Assembly (NCBI RefSeq): GCF_947495705.1
Contig: NZ_CANLZR010000001.1
Coordinates: forward strand, 62,001-126,000
Direction: 5' to 3'
DNA length: 64,000 bases
Source: an uncultured Phycicoccus sp.
GTDB lineage: Bacteria > Actinomycetota > Actinomycetes > Actinomycetales > Dermatophilaceae
Both the position numbers and the translations under genes were made by a program. Numbering within the stretch: the stretch's first letter is position 1; each line of letters begins with the position of its first letter. Shown here one piece after another: positions 1-8,833 of this stretch. The notes under the pieces are model-generated. The model saw nothing but the letters and a program-made list of their open reading frames with translations, did not search any database and had not been told where the DNA came from.

Positions 1-515
1 GCGGGACGGACCGGGGCGGCGCCGGAGCCGTCGTCGTACCGACCGGGTGCCTCGAGCGGGCGACCGTGGGGGGTGATGACGTGGATCGTGTTGTCGTCGC
101 GCCAGCGGGCGGCGACGTCGCCGGTGGCGTTGAGGCGTTCGGGGCGCAGGACCTCGACGGCGGCGTCCCAGGCGTCGGTGCCGGGCTCGAGGCGCCGCGT
201 GGTGGCCTGCAGGGTGAGGAGCCGGCCGCCGGTGTCCTTGCTGCGCAGGATCAGCTCGACCTCGTCGGGGAGCCACGGCAGGTGCTGCTCACCGGGGCCG
301 GAAACCACGTAGGCGGCCGGGCCCGGGCCGCGCTCGTCCCCGTCGTCGTGCCACGCGTGCCACACCGGGTGGCTGGCCCCGCCGGGGACCCGGACCCACA
401 GCAGGCCCGACTTGCTCGCGGCCTCGTGGATGAGGCGGGTGACGTCGACCGCGGGCGGGGCCTGCGTGGGCAGCGCCTCGGTCCGCGGTGGCTGCTCCGC
501 TGCCGCATCGGTCAC
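1..515 (-). CDS. Conserved hypothetical protein, 3' end outside window
   Basis: The reading frame is open from a GTG at 515 to the window edge, giving about 171 residues with strong GC bias at third codon positions. The start is preceded by a GGAAGG ribosome-binding sequence at suitable distance. The visible part begins with a Pro/Ala-rich stretch and then has a compact domain with repeated Trp and Asp residues and a W-R-D-D-N segment. I do not recognise a family or catalytic motif. It lies 39 bases downstream of the Rieske gene on the same strand, so the two are probably cotranscribed. Function is unknown and the C-terminus is not visible. Confidence 0.65.
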   Translation of the reverse strand, partial: MTDAAAEQPPRTEALPTQAPPAVDVTRLIHEAASKSGLLWVRVPGGASHPVWHAWHDDGDERGPGPAAYVVSGPGEQHLPWLPDEVELILRSKDTGGRLLTLQATTRRLEPGTDAWDAAVEVLRPERLNATGDVAARWRDDNTIHVITPHGRPLEAPGRYDDGSGAAPVRP

Positions 516-554
516 GTCGGCACCTTCCCACATCGCGGCTCGCGGCGTCCCGGC

Positions 555-896
555 CTACTCGACGCGGAGCTCGTCGCCCTCGACGATGACGCTGCCGCGG
601 CGCAGCGGCCACACCTTGGTGAGCGCGACGAAGGCCGCATCGAGGCCGGGGATCTTCGCGAAGACGCCCTGGGGCCCGCGCGTCATCTCGCCGGTGGTCA
701 CGTCGTACTTGGCCTGGTGCCACGGGCAGACGAGGCAGCCGTCCTCGTCGATGCTGCCCTCCGCGAGGTCGGCTCGCAGGTGCCGGCACTTGCGCCCGAC
801 GGCGAAGTAGTCGCCGTTGTTCCCGACGGCGTAGTCCCCGGAGCCGGTCACCGACCCGCGGGGGACGTCGGATCGTGGGATCCGGGTGATGGCCAT
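555..896 (-). CDS. Rieske (2Fe-2S) domain protein
   Basis: A 113-residue, single-domain Rieske ferredoxin-like protein, probably a small soluble electron carrier or the ferredoxin part of an oxygenase. The cluster ligands are visible as C37-x-H39 and C57-x2-H60 (CRH...CPWH). There is no membrane segment and no catalytic oxygenase domain, so it is not a terminal oxygenase alpha subunit. The ATG at 896 is preceded by GGGAG; longer upstream starts would add a low-quality extension. The downstream gene on the same strand is an unknown protein. Its redox partner is not evident here. Confidence 0.9.
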   Translation of the reverse strand: MAITRIPRSDVPRGSVTGSGDYAVGNNGDYFAVGRKCRHLRADLAEGSIDEDGCLVCPWHQAKYDVTTGEMTRGPQGVFAKIPGLDAAFVALTKVWPLRRGSVIVEGDELRVE

Positions 897-1047
897 GGTG
901 TGCTCCCTCGCGTCGACGTCGACCGGCCCATCGTCGCACGATTCCGACCGTCCTGCTCGGCGGGGCGATGCCGGGTCGCCGGTATGGTCCGGTCGCGCGG
1001 AGCGACGAATTCGGCTCTGCTGGAGGCGAACATCTGTGAACAAAGCC

Positions 1048-1076
1048 TTTCACTCGTACGTGTGTTCGGGTAGAAT
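1048..1076 (+). promoter_or_regulatory. SOS-like (LexA-type) promoter of DUF222/HNH gene
   Basis: A candidate -35 TTTCAC (1048-1053) and -10 TAGAAT (1071-1076) are separated by 17 bases. The spacer holds TCGTAC-GTGT-GTTCGG (1054-1069), which matches the actinobacterial LexA box TCGAAC-N4-GTTCGA at 10 of 12 positions. The -10 ends 6 bases before the ATG at 1083, so the transcript would be leaderless. LexA bound here would cover the promoter. The same arrangement recurs at 62585-62613 before the paralogous gene. Confidence 0.7.
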
Positions 1077-1082
1077 CAGGGC

Positions 1083-2558
1083 ATGGACAGGGAGCAGGCC
1101 AGCCGCCGCATCGCGGCCCTCCGCACGGAGGTCGCGGCACTGGGTCGTGAGCTGGCCGAGGGGGCGCGGGGGTGGCAGCCGGAGGAGTGCTTGGAGGTCG
1201 CGGGCGAGCTCCAGGGGGTGGTGACCGCCGCCCAGGGGGCCCAGGGCGTCGTGGCCGCGTTCGGGGCCCGGGTGGAGACCACGATGACGGAGTCGGGCCC
1301 GTGGGAGCGCACCCACCCGGTCGGCTTCGTCGACGCGATGGCCCCGGCGGAGGTGTCCCTGGCCACCGGCCTCACCGAAGGGCTCGCCGGGCGCAAGGTG
1401 GCCCTCGCGGCGGCCCTGTCGCAGCGGTTCCCGATGACGCAGGGCCTCGTCCTCGCCGGTGACCTCCCGGTGGCGTCGGCGCAGAAGGTCGTCGACGCCT
1501 GCGCGGGACTCGACGTCGACGCCTGCGAACGGGTCGACGCCCAGCTGGCCGGGCGGCTCCCCCTGATGGACCCGGCGCGGGTCGCCGCCGAGACCCGCCG
1601 GGTGGCGGCGCGGGTCGCTGCCGACCAGGTCGCCGCCCAGGCCGAGCGGACCACGCGGGGTCGCACGGTGGGTGTCCGGCCGGGGGAGGACGGCCTCACC
1701 GACTGGTACGCCCTCCTGCCGACCGCCACCTCGGCGGCGGCATGGTCGGCGGTGAACTCGCTCGCCGACGAGTACCGGCAGCTCGACGACTCCCTGACCC
1801 TGGCCGAGGCACGCGCCGACGCGTTCGGCGACCTTCTGCTCCGCAACGTCCGGGTGTCGGCCCAGGTCACCCTCGGGGTGCCCGTCGTCACCGGGGCGGC
1901 GGCGCCGGAACCCGTCGCCACCGAGTCGGTCCACGTGACGTGGGACGACGACGAGACCGTCGTCGACTGCGTCACCGGGCAGGAGACCCGCTTCGCCGAC
2001 CTGGCCCCCGAGTCACGCAAAGCCCTCTCGTGGCGCGAGCTCACCGTCGAGGACGTCGGGGACTTCGCGACGACGATGGCTCCGGTCGCGGCCGGGTTCG
2101 CGGTCTCCGGCACCCAGCTCGCCGGGCTCGGGTGGGTCGACGCCGGCACCGTCGCCGGACTGCTGAGGACCCTGCCGCTCGACGTCGCCCGCGCGGTCCT
2201 CGACGCCGAGACGGGCACCCTCGCCGCGCACACCACCGGTGCCTACCGCCCGCCGACGGGCATGCGGGAGTTCGTGACCGCCAGAGACGGGACCTGCCGA
2301 ATGTGGGGATGTGCCCGACCCGCGGAGTCCTGCGACCTCGACCACACCAGACCCTGGCCCACCGGCGACACCACGCCGGCCAACCTCGTCGCCCTCTGCC
2401 GCCGGCACCATCGGATGAAACAGCACGGCCGCTGGCGCTACCGCGTCGACGACACCGGCACCGTCACCTGGGTCGACCGGTCCGGCACCACCCGTACCAC
2501 CGAGCCGGCGCATCGTGCCCTGCCGACCCTCGCCGCCGAGGAGGCCCCACCCTTCTGA
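1083..2558 (+). CDS. DUF222 / 13E12-repeat family protein with HNH nuclease domain
   Basis: A 491-residue protein with an N-terminal DUF222 (13E12 repeat) region over about residues 20-390 and a C-terminal HNH endonuclease domain. The HNH module shows paired Cys in CRMWGC, the D-H of CDLDH, an Asn in TPANLVALC, and a final C-R-R-H-H. Such genes are multicopy in actinobacterial genomes and their biological role is not settled; mobile-element or DNA-damage-associated roles have been proposed. The promoter has an SOS-like box. A clear paralogue starts at 62619, with the same MDR start and near-identical stretches around the HNH motif. Start chosen from the leaderless -10 and conservation with the paralogue. 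Confidence 0.92.
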   Translation: MDREQASRRIAALRTEVAALGRELAEGARGWQPEECLEVAGELQGVVTAAQGAQGVVAAFGARVETTMTESGPWERTHPVGFVDAMAPAEVSLATGLTEGLAGRKVALAAALSQRFPMTQGLVLAGDLPVASAQKVVDACAGLDVDACERVDAQLAGRLPLMDPARVAAETRRVAARVAADQVAAQAERTTRGRTVGVRPGEDGLTDWYALLPTATSAAAWSAVNSLADEYRQLDDSLTLAEARADAFGDLLLRNVRVSAQVTLGVPVVTGAAAPEPVATESVHVTWDDDETVVDCVTGQETRFADLAPESRKALSWRELTVEDVGDFATTMAPVAAGFAVSGTQLAGLGWVDAGTVAGLLRTLPLDVARAVLDAETGTLAAHTTGAYRPPTGMREFVTARDGTCRMWGCARPAESCDLDHTRPWPTGDTTPANLVALCRRHHRMKQHGRWRYRVDDTGTVTWVDRSGTTRTTEPAHRALPTLAAEEAPPF

Positions 2559-2637
2559 CGGGCGGCTGGGGCCGGTCCGCCGCACGGTCGACGCGGATTG
2601 CGTGCGTTCGGCATGCCCAGGGGAGTGCTGAGGCCGC

Positions 2638-3225
2638 ATGATCGGGTCTGTGCGCAGAGGGATGTGGCGTGTAGCCGTGCCGGCCGTGGCGGTGCTGGTT
2701 GTCGGTTGCTCCGGCGGGGAGGCCGGCCACGCGTTCCTGGCCCCGGAGGGTTTCGCCCGGTCCGGGATCTCCGTCGCGCCTGGAGAGACCGCTGTCGTCG
2801 GTCTGGGCAGGTTGCGGCTCGCCGACCCGGACACGACAGCGACGCTGACGTCACTGGACGTCCAGGGCGAGCAGGTTGCTGCCACGGCGGGGCGGGTTCT
2901 CGGGGTGAAGGTGTACCGGATCACCGACAGTGGGGGGATCGGCGCGATCACGGCGGCTGACCTGGCGGGAGTGGATGGCAACGGCGGCTGGCAGCTGACG
3001 TCGCCCGACGGCGCCGTGGTCAGTGCTGAACAACCGCTCGGGGTGGCCGTCGTGGTGCAGGGTGACTCCGTGGGGTCCTGGTCATCGGACTCCCTGGTGG
3101 TCGAGTACGTGATGGATGGGCGCGAGCAACGACAACGCATCGCGATCGGTGCCGGGGTCTGCGTCGTCACGGCAGCCGACGAGGACTGCGACCCCAGTCG
3201 GGCGGGCTCGGACAGCACTCCGTAG
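2638..3225 (+). CDS. Putative secreted lipoprotein
   Basis: A 195-residue protein with a short basic N-terminus, a hydrophobic stretch and a lipobox VVGC with the acylated cysteine at residue 24, so it should be anchored to the outer face of the cytoplasmic membrane. The remainder is a beta-rich domain with no motif I recognise and a C-terminal pair of cysteines (VCVV...EDC). GGGGAG lies upstream of the ATG; a GTG four codons later is possible. It follows the DUF222 gene by 79 bases, without evidence of a functional link. Confidence 0.75.
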   Translation: MIGSVRRGMWRVAVPAVAVLVVGCSGGEAGHAFLAPEGFARSGISVAPGETAVVGLGRLRLADPDTTATLTSLDVQGEQVAATAGRVLGVKVYRITDSGGIGAITAADLAGVDGNGGWQLTSPDGAVVSAEQPLGVAVVVQGDSVGSWSSDSLVVEYVMDGREQRQRIAIGAGVCVVTAADEDCDPSRAGSDSTP

Positions 3226-3274
3226 GCGGCAGTCGCGCGACAGGACGGGCCGCCGGCCGTTCCGGTTGACTGTG

Positions 3275-3310
3275 CCCCGACGACGTCGCACGCTGGTGCA
3301 GTCGTCGGGG
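3275..3310. promoter_or_regulatory. Inverted repeat upstream of RibD-like reductase
   Basis: A perfect 10-bp inverted repeat, CCCCGACGAC (3275-3284) and GTCGTCGGGG (3301-3310), with a 16-base loop lies between the lipoprotein gene and the next gene. A TTGACT (3266-3271) that could serve as a -35 box lies just before it. It could be an operator or a weak intrinsic terminator; there is no U-tract, so I favour neither strongly. Confidence 0.4.
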
Positions 3311-3324
3311 GCGGAAGGGGTGTC

Positions 3325-3891
3325 ATGGGGAAGCTGATCTACGCGGCCAACATCTCGCTCGACGGATTCCTCGAGGACGAGACGGGTTCGTTCGGCTGGT
3401 CGGTGCCGGACGAGCAGGTGCACGAGTTCTGGAACGAGCACGAGCGGCACATCGGCACCTCGCTCTACGGCCGACGCATGTACGAGACGATGCGCGTCTG
3501 GGAGACCGACGACTGGCTCACGAACCAGCCGTCGGTGGTCCGTGAGTACGCCGACATCTGGCGTGACACCGACAAGGTCGTCTACTCGACCTCACTCACC
3601 GACGCCTCCACCGCGCGCACGAGGATCGAGCGGCAGTTCGAGCCCGAGGCGGTCCGACGGCTCAAGGAGACCTCCGGGTCGGACCTGAGCATCGGAGGCG
3701 CGACCATCGCTGCCGAGGCCTTCCGGCACGGGCTGGTCGACGAGTGCGTGCTGCTGTTGTGCCCGGTCCTCGTCGGCGGGGGCACGCCTGCGCTGCCTCG
3801 AGGCGTGCGGCTCGACCTCGAGCTGCTCGACGAGCGACGGTTCGACAACGGTGTGGTCTACGTCCGCCACGCGGTCCGGCACCCCGCCTGA
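3325..3891 (+). CDS. Dihydrofolate reductase family protein (RibD C-terminal-like)
   Basis: A 188-residue single-domain protein of the RibD C-terminal/bifunctional deaminase-reductase family, cytosolic NAD(P)H-dependent reductases of mostly unknown substrate. Family signatures include NISLDGF near the N-terminus, LYGRRMYETM around residue 50, and LSIGGATIAAEAF followed by LLLCPVLVGGGTPAL. Length fits the family. GGAAGGGG precedes the ATG at 3325 by four bases. It stands alone; there is no riboflavin or folate operon nearby, so it is unlikely to be the true riboflavin-pathway RibD. Confidence 0.85.
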   Translation: MGKLIYAANISLDGFLEDETGSFGWSVPDEQVHEFWNEHERHIGTSLYGRRMYETMRVWETDDWLTNQPSVVREYADIWRDTDKVVYSTSLTDASTARTRIERQFEPEAVRRLKETSGSDLSIGGATIAAEAFRHGLVDECVLLLCPVLVGGGTPALPRGVRLDLELLDERRFDNGVVYVRHAVRHPA

Positions 3892-4089
3892 CCCGCCTCC
3901 CGGACAGCCGCGGGACTGGACGCCTCACCGGTGCGGTGAGTCGGGGTCATGGCACCGGTGGGCAGCACCGCTGATCCCCGCGGCTTCCCCCGCAGGCGCA
4001 CCGTAGGGCCCGCTTCACGGCGGCGTCGGCACGACGCCGGGTGGCCGGGCTACGGAGGCCAGGACGTCACCAGGACCGCTGCCCGCGGT

Positions 4090-4662
4090 TCAGGCGCGCT
4101 CCGGGCATCTCACGTCCTGGACGACCTCGTTGCGCCGCAGGAACCACGGCATGTACGGCGGGTCGAAGCTGGCGAACCTCGGCCGGCCGATCGGCTGCAG
4201 CCCCGCCTGGGCGATCTCGGACTCGAGGTCGGCGAGGTGGCGGCGGTAGGCGGACTCGGTCCATCGGCCGGAGAAACGCCTGGCCGCCGCCAGGCGCGCC
4301 GGCAGCGCCCGAACCCGCACCAGGGGGTTGGAGGGGACGGGCGCAGTCTCAGCCGTCAGCGTCGCGGGGAGCACGAAGGCGATGAGGTACTCGCCCTCCG
4401 CAGTCTCGGTCTGGACCACCGGTGCCGTCATGGCCACCCTCTCGGACCCGGCCACTTCCTGGACGACGGGCGCGGTCATGGCGACGGAACGCGCGGACTC
4501 GTTCTGCCCGGAGATGTAGCCGAACAGGGCCCGGAACGCCCGGCTGCCCGCCTCCTCGAAGGACCCACGGACGGACACCTCCGCGACGACGTGGGAGGGG
4601 TAGCGCCGCAGCTCGAACCCGGAGTACCGCTCGACCAGCTCGTACGGCTGTTGCTCGGTCAC
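4090..4662 (-). CDS. SOUL family heme-binding protein
   Basis: A 190-residue protein with the SOUL/HBP fold sequence pattern: an N-terminal YELVERY...FELRRYP segment, two MTAPVV repeats typical of the family, and a C-terminal [13 protein letters not shown] motif. SOUL proteins bind heme or tetrapyrroles in eukaryotes; the bacterial role is unclear. The GTG start at 4662 is 7 bases from a -10 like TAGTGT (4670-4675), suggesting a leaderless transcript. It is a single-gene unit. The 198 bases downstream (3892-4089) hold no recognisable gene. Confidence 0.88.
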   Translation of the reverse strand: MTEQQPYELVERYSGFELRRYPSHVVAEVSVRGSFEEAGSRAFRALFGYISGQNESARSVAMTAPVVQEVAGSERVAMTAPVVQTETAEGEYLIAFVLPATLTAETAPVPSNPLVRVRALPARLAAARRFSGRWTESAYRRHLADLESEIAQAGLQPIGRPRFASFDPPYMPWFLRRNEVVQDVRCPERA

Positions 4663-4783
4663 CCGGACGACACTACGCAGGCCCGGGCGGATCCGGTCAC
4701 ACCGTGATGTGGCTCATGCGCGGTGGGGCCATGCCGCTGCTAGCGTCCGACCCGACCCTGCACCCGCCTCGGAAGGCCCGTCG

Positions 4784-5857
4784 ATGCGCAGCGCCAAGGA
4801 CTTCTTCACGCCCCTCGCCGTGGGGGCGCCCGACCCGATCCGCGAGGTGCCGGCCCGCCCGTCCCGGATGATCCACTTCTTCGACCCGAGCAACCCGAAG
4901 ATGGCGGCCAAGGTGCCGGAGATGGTGGGCAGCGTCGACGTCCTGCTCGGCAACCTCGAGGACGCCGTGAAGGCCGAGAACAAGGAGGCCGCCCGCCAGG
5001 GCCTGGTCGACATCGCCAGGGCCACCGACTTCGGCGAGCACACCCAGCTGTGGACCCGCGTCAACGCCCTCGACAGCCCGTGGGCGCTCGACGACCTCAC
5101 GACGCTCGTCACCGAGATCGGCGACCGGCTCGACGTCGTCATGGTCCCCAAGGTCCAGGGACCGGAGGACATCCACTACGTCGACCGTTTGCTCGCCCAG
5201 CTCGAGGCGAAGGCCGGGGTGACCCGGCCGATCCTCGTGCACGCCATCCTCGAGACCGCCCGCGGGATGGCCAACGTCGAGGAGATCGCCGGGGCCAGCC
5301 CGCGCATGCAGGGCGTCAGCCTCGGCCCAGCCGACCTGGCCGCCGACCGCCGGATGAAGACGACCCGGGTCGGCGGTGGCCACCCGGGCTACCTCGTGCG
5401 CCAGGACCCGAAGGACGGCGACATCGAGGGCCACCGGCACACCTACCAGCAGGACCTCTGGCACTACACGATCGCGCGCATGGTCGACGCCTGCGCGATG
5501 CACGGGATCTTCCCGTACTACGGCCCGTTCGGTGACATCAAGGACGTCGTCGCGTGCGAGGACCAGTTCCGCAACGCCTTCCTCCTCGGCTGCGTCGGCA
5601 CCTGGACCCTGCACCCCGTCCAGATCGCCGTCGCGAAGAAGGTGTTCAGCCCCTCCGCCGAGGACGTCGCGCACGCGCGCCGCGTCAAGGAGGCGATGGG
5701 TGACGGCACCGGCGCCGTCATGCTGGACGGGAAGATGGAGGACGACGCGAGCCTCAAGCAGTGCCTCGTCATCCTCGAGCTCGCAGACCGGCTCGCGGCG
5801 AACGACCCCGAGCTCGCCGAGCTGTACGCCCCGAGCGCGGGGGAGGCGGGCGCGTGA
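4784..5857 (+). CDS. HpcH/HpaI aldolase family CoA-ester lyase, malyl-CoA lyase-like
   Basis: A 357-residue TIM-barrel protein of the CitE/Mcl family. Strands and motifs align with L-malyl-CoA/beta-methylmalyl-CoA lyases: LGNLEDAV (metal-binding Asp region), VMVPKVQG, the ILETARGM glutamate motif, [12 protein letters not shown], and a C-terminal TWTLHPVQI. Such enzymes cleave malyl-CoA or beta-methylmalyl-CoA to glyoxylate plus acetyl- or propionyl-CoA in the ethylmalonyl-CoA pathway. The ATG at 4784 is preceded by GGAAGG. It overlaps the next, related gene by a GTGA, so the pair is an operon. Substrate is inferred from similarity only. Confidence 0.85.
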   Translation: MRSAKDFFTPLAVGAPDPIREVPARPSRMIHFFDPSNPKMAAKVPEMVGSVDVLLGNLEDAVKAENKEAARQGLVDIARATDFGEHTQLWTRVNALDSPWALDDLTTLVTEIGDRLDVVMVPKVQGPEDIHYVDRLLAQLEAKAGVTRPILVHAILETARGMANVEEIAGASPRMQGVSLGPADLAADRRMKTTRVGGGHPGYLVRQDPKDGDIEGHRHTYQQDLWHYTIARMVDACAMHGIFPYYGPFGDIKDVVACEDQFRNAFLLGCVGTWTLHPVQIAVAKKVFSPSAEDVAHARRVKEAMGDGTGAVMLDGKMEDDASLKQCLVILELADRLAANDPELAELYAPSAGEAGA

Positions 5858-6720
5858 GCGAGCAGTACCGCCCGCGCCGCTCGGTCCTCTACATGCCCGC
5901 CAGCAACGAGCGGGCGCTCGAGAAGGCCAAGACCCTGGTGGTCGACGGCCTGATCCTCGACCTCGAGGACGCCGTCGGGCCCGACGACAAGGATGCCGCG
6001 CGCGAGAACGCCTGCGCTGCGACCCGATCGGGGGAGTACGGGCACCGCGAGGTGACGATCCGGGTCAACGGGCTCGGCACGCAGTGGCACGACGCCGACC
6101 TCGAGGCAGCCTGCGCCGCCGGCCCCGACGGGATCGTCGTGCCCAAGGTCGGCTCGGCCGAGGAGGTGCGGGCGCTCGTCGACGCGATGGAGCGGCACGG
6201 GGCGCCCGCCCGCACCCGGCTGTGGGCGATGGTCGAGACCCCCGGCGCCGTCCTCGACGCCCGCGCCATCGCGGCCGCCTCGGACCGGCTCGCCGTCCTC
6301 GTCCTCGGGACCAACGATCTCGTCAAGGAGCTCCAGGCCCGCTTCGTGCCCGGCCGGGCTCCGCTGCTCACCGCCCTCTCGACGGTCGTGCTCGCGGCAC
6401 GCGACGCCGGCGTGGCCGTCCTCGACGGTGTCTACAACGACGTCCGGGACCTCGAGGGATTCGAGGCGGAGTGCCGCCAGGGCCGCGACTGGGGGTTCGA
6501 CGGGAAGACCCTGATCCACCCCGGCCAGATCACGCCGTGCAACGAGGCCTTCGCACCGTCCCCGGACGAGGTCGACGACGCCCGCGGCCTGCTCGAGGCC
6601 TGGGAGGCCGGCGCCGGCCGCGGTGTCGTCACCTACAACGGGCGGATGGTCGAGAACCTCCACGTCGACGTGGCCCGCCGGGTCCTCGCCACCGACGAGG
6701 CGATCCGCGCCCGGTCCTGA
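5854..6720 (+). CDS. HpcH/HpaI aldolase family protein, CitE/malyl-CoA thioesterase-like
   Basis: A 288-residue CitE-like TIM-barrel protein starting at a GTG that overlaps the stop of the previous gene. Visible motifs are [48 protein letters not shown] and [11 protein letters not shown]. It is shorter than and only distantly similar to its upstream neighbour. In Rhodobacter sphaeroides a similar pair works together: Mcl1 is the lyase and Mcl2 the (3S)-malyl-CoA thioesterase. That makes thioesterase the best hypothesis here, with a second lyase as the alternative. Confidence 0.85.
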   Translation: MSEQYRPRRSVLYMPASNERALEKAKTLVVDGLILDLEDAVGPDDKDAARENACAATRSGEYGHREVTIRVNGLGTQWHDADLEAACAAGPDGIVVPKVGSAEEVRALVDAMERHGAPARTRLWAMVETPGAVLDARAIAAASDRLAVLVLGTNDLVKELQARFVPGRAPLLTALSTVVLAARDAGVAVLDGVYNDVRDLEGFEAECRQGRDWGFDGKTLIHPGQITPCNEAFAPSPDEVDDARGLLEAWEAGAGRGVVTYNGRMVENLHVDVARRVLATDEAIRARS

Positions 6721-6836
6721 CCGACCGGACCGCAACGATGCGGTCACGGGGGCGCGTGTCGGTTGCGCCGGTGTCCTGCCGTGTCGTCCGATGGGGGTTC
6801 GGCCACTCGACCCCGACGCAGGGACCCAGGATCCGG

Positions 6837-7784
6837 ATGCGCACGCCCACCGCCCGCGCCACCACCGCTGTGGTGCTCGCCGTCGCCGCGACGACGGCGC
6901 TCGCGGGGTGTGCCCGGATCGAGCAGTGGACCGGTGCCGACGCGCCGCAGCCAGGCGCAGCACCCCCGACGACGAGCCCCAGCCCGACGATCGCGCGCCC
7001 GAGCGCCACCCCCACCTGGAGCCCGACGGCGCCGCGCCCCGCGACGCCGACGAGTCCCGCTCCCACCCCGTCGAGCACGCCATCGCCCAGCCCCACCACG
7101 ACACCCACGGCGACCCCGACCACGACGCCCAGCCCGAAGCCCACCGCCACGCCCGAGCCCAGCCCGAAGCCCCCGCCGCCCCCGGCGCGCACCTCGCTGC
7201 GGTACGGCGACAGCGGCACGAAGGTCCGGGACCTGCAGCACCGCCTCGTCGAGCTCGGCTACTGGCTCGGCCACCGCGACGGCAGCTTCGGCCCGCTGAC
7301 CCAGCAGGCGGTCTTCGCCCTCCAGAAGTCGGCCGGGCTACAGCGCGACGGCGTCGTCGGCCCCAAGACCGCCCAGGCCCTCGAGCGCGGGGTGCGGCCC
7401 ACCACGACGCTGACGGGCAACGGCATCGAGATCGACCTCGACCGCCAGATCCTCATGGTCGTGCGAGGTGGCAGGCCGGCGCTCATCCTCAACACCTCGA
7501 CCGGCAACGGCGAGCCGTACATCTCCACGGCCGGCAACCCCGCCCGGGCCATCACCCCGCGCGGCACCTTCGCGGTGTTCCGCCAGGTCGACGGCCAGGA
7601 CGACAGCGCCCTCGGCGAGCTGTGGCGCCCGAAGTACTTCTACCGCGGCTGGGCCGTGCACGGGTCGCCGAGCATCCCGCCCTACCCCGCCTCACACGGC
7701 TGCGCCCGGGTCAGCAACGCCGCGATGAACATGATGTGGGCCGAGGGGCTCATGCCGATCGGGGCGACGGTCCGCGTGCGCTGA
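6837..7784 (+). CDS. Lipoprotein L,D-transpeptidase with peptidoglycan-binding domain
   Basis: A 315-residue cell-envelope enzyme. It has a signal sequence with lipobox LAGC (Cys25), a long Pro/Thr/Ser linker (about residues 45-120) that would span the wall, a PG_binding_1 domain (about 122-185, with LRYGDSG and VGPKTAQALE), and a C-terminal YkuD catalytic domain ending in HGSPSIPPYPASHGCARVSN. Cys289 of SHGCARV is the expected nucleophile. It should form 3-3 crosslinks or attach proteins to peptidoglycan. It begins 116 bases after the lyase pair, with no obvious link to it. Confidence 0.9.
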   Translation: MRTPTARATTAVVLAVAATTALAGCARIEQWTGADAPQPGAAPPTTSPSPTIARPSATPTWSPTAPRPATPTSPAPTPSSTPSPSPTTTPTATPTTTPSPKPTATPEPSPKPPPPPARTSLRYGDSGTKVRDLQHRLVELGYWLGHRDGSFGPLTQQAVFALQKSAGLQRDGVVGPKTAQALERGVRPTTTLTGNGIEIDLDRQILMVVRGGRPALILNTSTGNGEPYISTAGNPARAITPRGTFAVFRQVDGQDDSALGELWRPKYFYRGWAVHGSPSIPPYPASHGCARVSNAAMNMMWAEGLMPIGATVRVR

Positions 7785-7798
7785 CCGCCGACCCGGGA

Positions 7799-8833
7799 TC
7801 AGGCGCGGGCGCGCTGGGCGTCCTCGAAGGCGCGCCGTGCCTCCTGCCACGGGCCGCGACGCCCGAGGAGCTGAGGCATCAGGCCCACGAGGTCGGCCGA
7901 GAACGCCATGCTCGCCTCGCGGGGGAGCAGCGACGGCAGGTTGTCGACGGCGATGACGTCCAGGGGCGGGTCCGCGGCCACCCGGCGTGCCGGGTCGGCC
8001 CACGTCGTCACCGCGGTGTTCACCGGCACGAGGTTGTGCTCGGACGTGACGTCGCACGTCACGTCCGCCACGACCCGCAGCGCCCGCGCGGCAGTGAGGT
8101 CCTCGGGCCCGACGAACGGCGCCTGCGGCACGGTGGAGTGCACGCAGTTGACGAGCAGCTCGCGGGCCCGCAGCGCCTCCCGGTCGAGCACCGCGGTCTC
8201 GGTGCGGTCCCACCCGGTCGTGGCGGCCCCCGCGACACCCAGCGCGTCGACGGCGCCCCGGCCGCTGCGTCCCCGCGCCCCGATGACCAGCGCCGGCAGA
8301 CCCCCGGCGTCCGCGCCGCGGGTCAGGTCGTCGAGCTCGGCCCGCTCCATCGGGTGCAGCGGCGCCAGCCGGCCCCGGGCGGCGAGCACGCCCAGCGCGG
8401 CGCCGACGTACCCGGCCCAGTAGCCGAAGGCGATGACCCGGCGGCCGTCCGCCGTCAGGTACTCGAGGTCGAGCAGGTCCCCGCCGCCCGCCGAGAAGCG
8501 GGCGAGCAGCGTCTCGGCACCGTCCTGGCCCTTGTAGGAGTGCCCGAAGAAGATGTGCGTGTGACGCAGCTCGACGGGCTCGTCCGGCAGCTCCTTGATG
8601 CCGAGGACGTGCGCGTCGTCGGGGGCCTGCGGCCAGGACCCGGCCGGGGCCACCTCGCACCCGCCGGTCCGGTAGGCCTCGATGCCGAACACCCGCTGTG
8701 GGGACTCCTCGACGGTGACGCGGGCGCCGGCGGCGACGAGGCGGGCGGCGTCGTGCGGGACGAGGGGGGCTCGGCGCTCGGTGGGACGCGTCTCGTGGCG
8801 CATCCAGAGGTGCAGTGATGACATGCGGGTCAT
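7799..8833 (-). CDS. Saccharopine dehydrogenase (NAD+, L-lysine-forming), Lys1-like
   Basis: A 344-residue protein that matches the fungal/bacterial Lys1 type over its length: an N-terminal LWMRHETRPTERRAPL, VEESPQRVFG, a GSW motif, GIKELP, the HIFFGHSYKGQ histidine region, LLDLEYL, and a Rossmann-like nucleotide-binding half starting with LVIGARGRSG. The family interconverts saccharopine with lysine and 2-oxoglutarate. The ATG at 8833 overlaps the stop of the upstream oxidoreductase gene (ATGA), so the two are cotranscribed. It is slightly shorter than typical 370-residue relatives. Whether it works in lysine breakdown is not shown. Confidence 0.85.
   Translation of the reverse strand: MTRMSSLHLWMRHETRPTERRAPLVPHDAARLVAAGARVTVEESPQRVFGIEAYRTGGCEVAPAGSWPQAPDDAHVLGIKELPDEPVELRHTHIFFGHSYKGQDGAETLLARFSAGGGDLLDLEYLTADGRRVIAFGYWAGYVGAALGVLAARGRLAPLHPMERAELDDLTRGADAGGLPALVIGARGRSGRGAVDALGVAGAATTGWDRTETAVLDREALRARELLVNCVHSTVPQAPFVGPEDLTAARALRVVADVTCDVTSEHNLVPVNTAVTTWADPARRVAADPPLDVIAVDNLPSLLPREASMAFSADLVGLMPQLLGRRGPWQEARRAFEDAQRARA

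Noticed and set aside
6960-7190. Repetitive DNA that might be a CRISPR or VNTR
   Set aside because: The repeats are Pro/Thr/Ser codons of the wall-spanning linker in the L,D-transpeptidase. There is no regular repeat-spacer structure; the same applies to 17030-17190.
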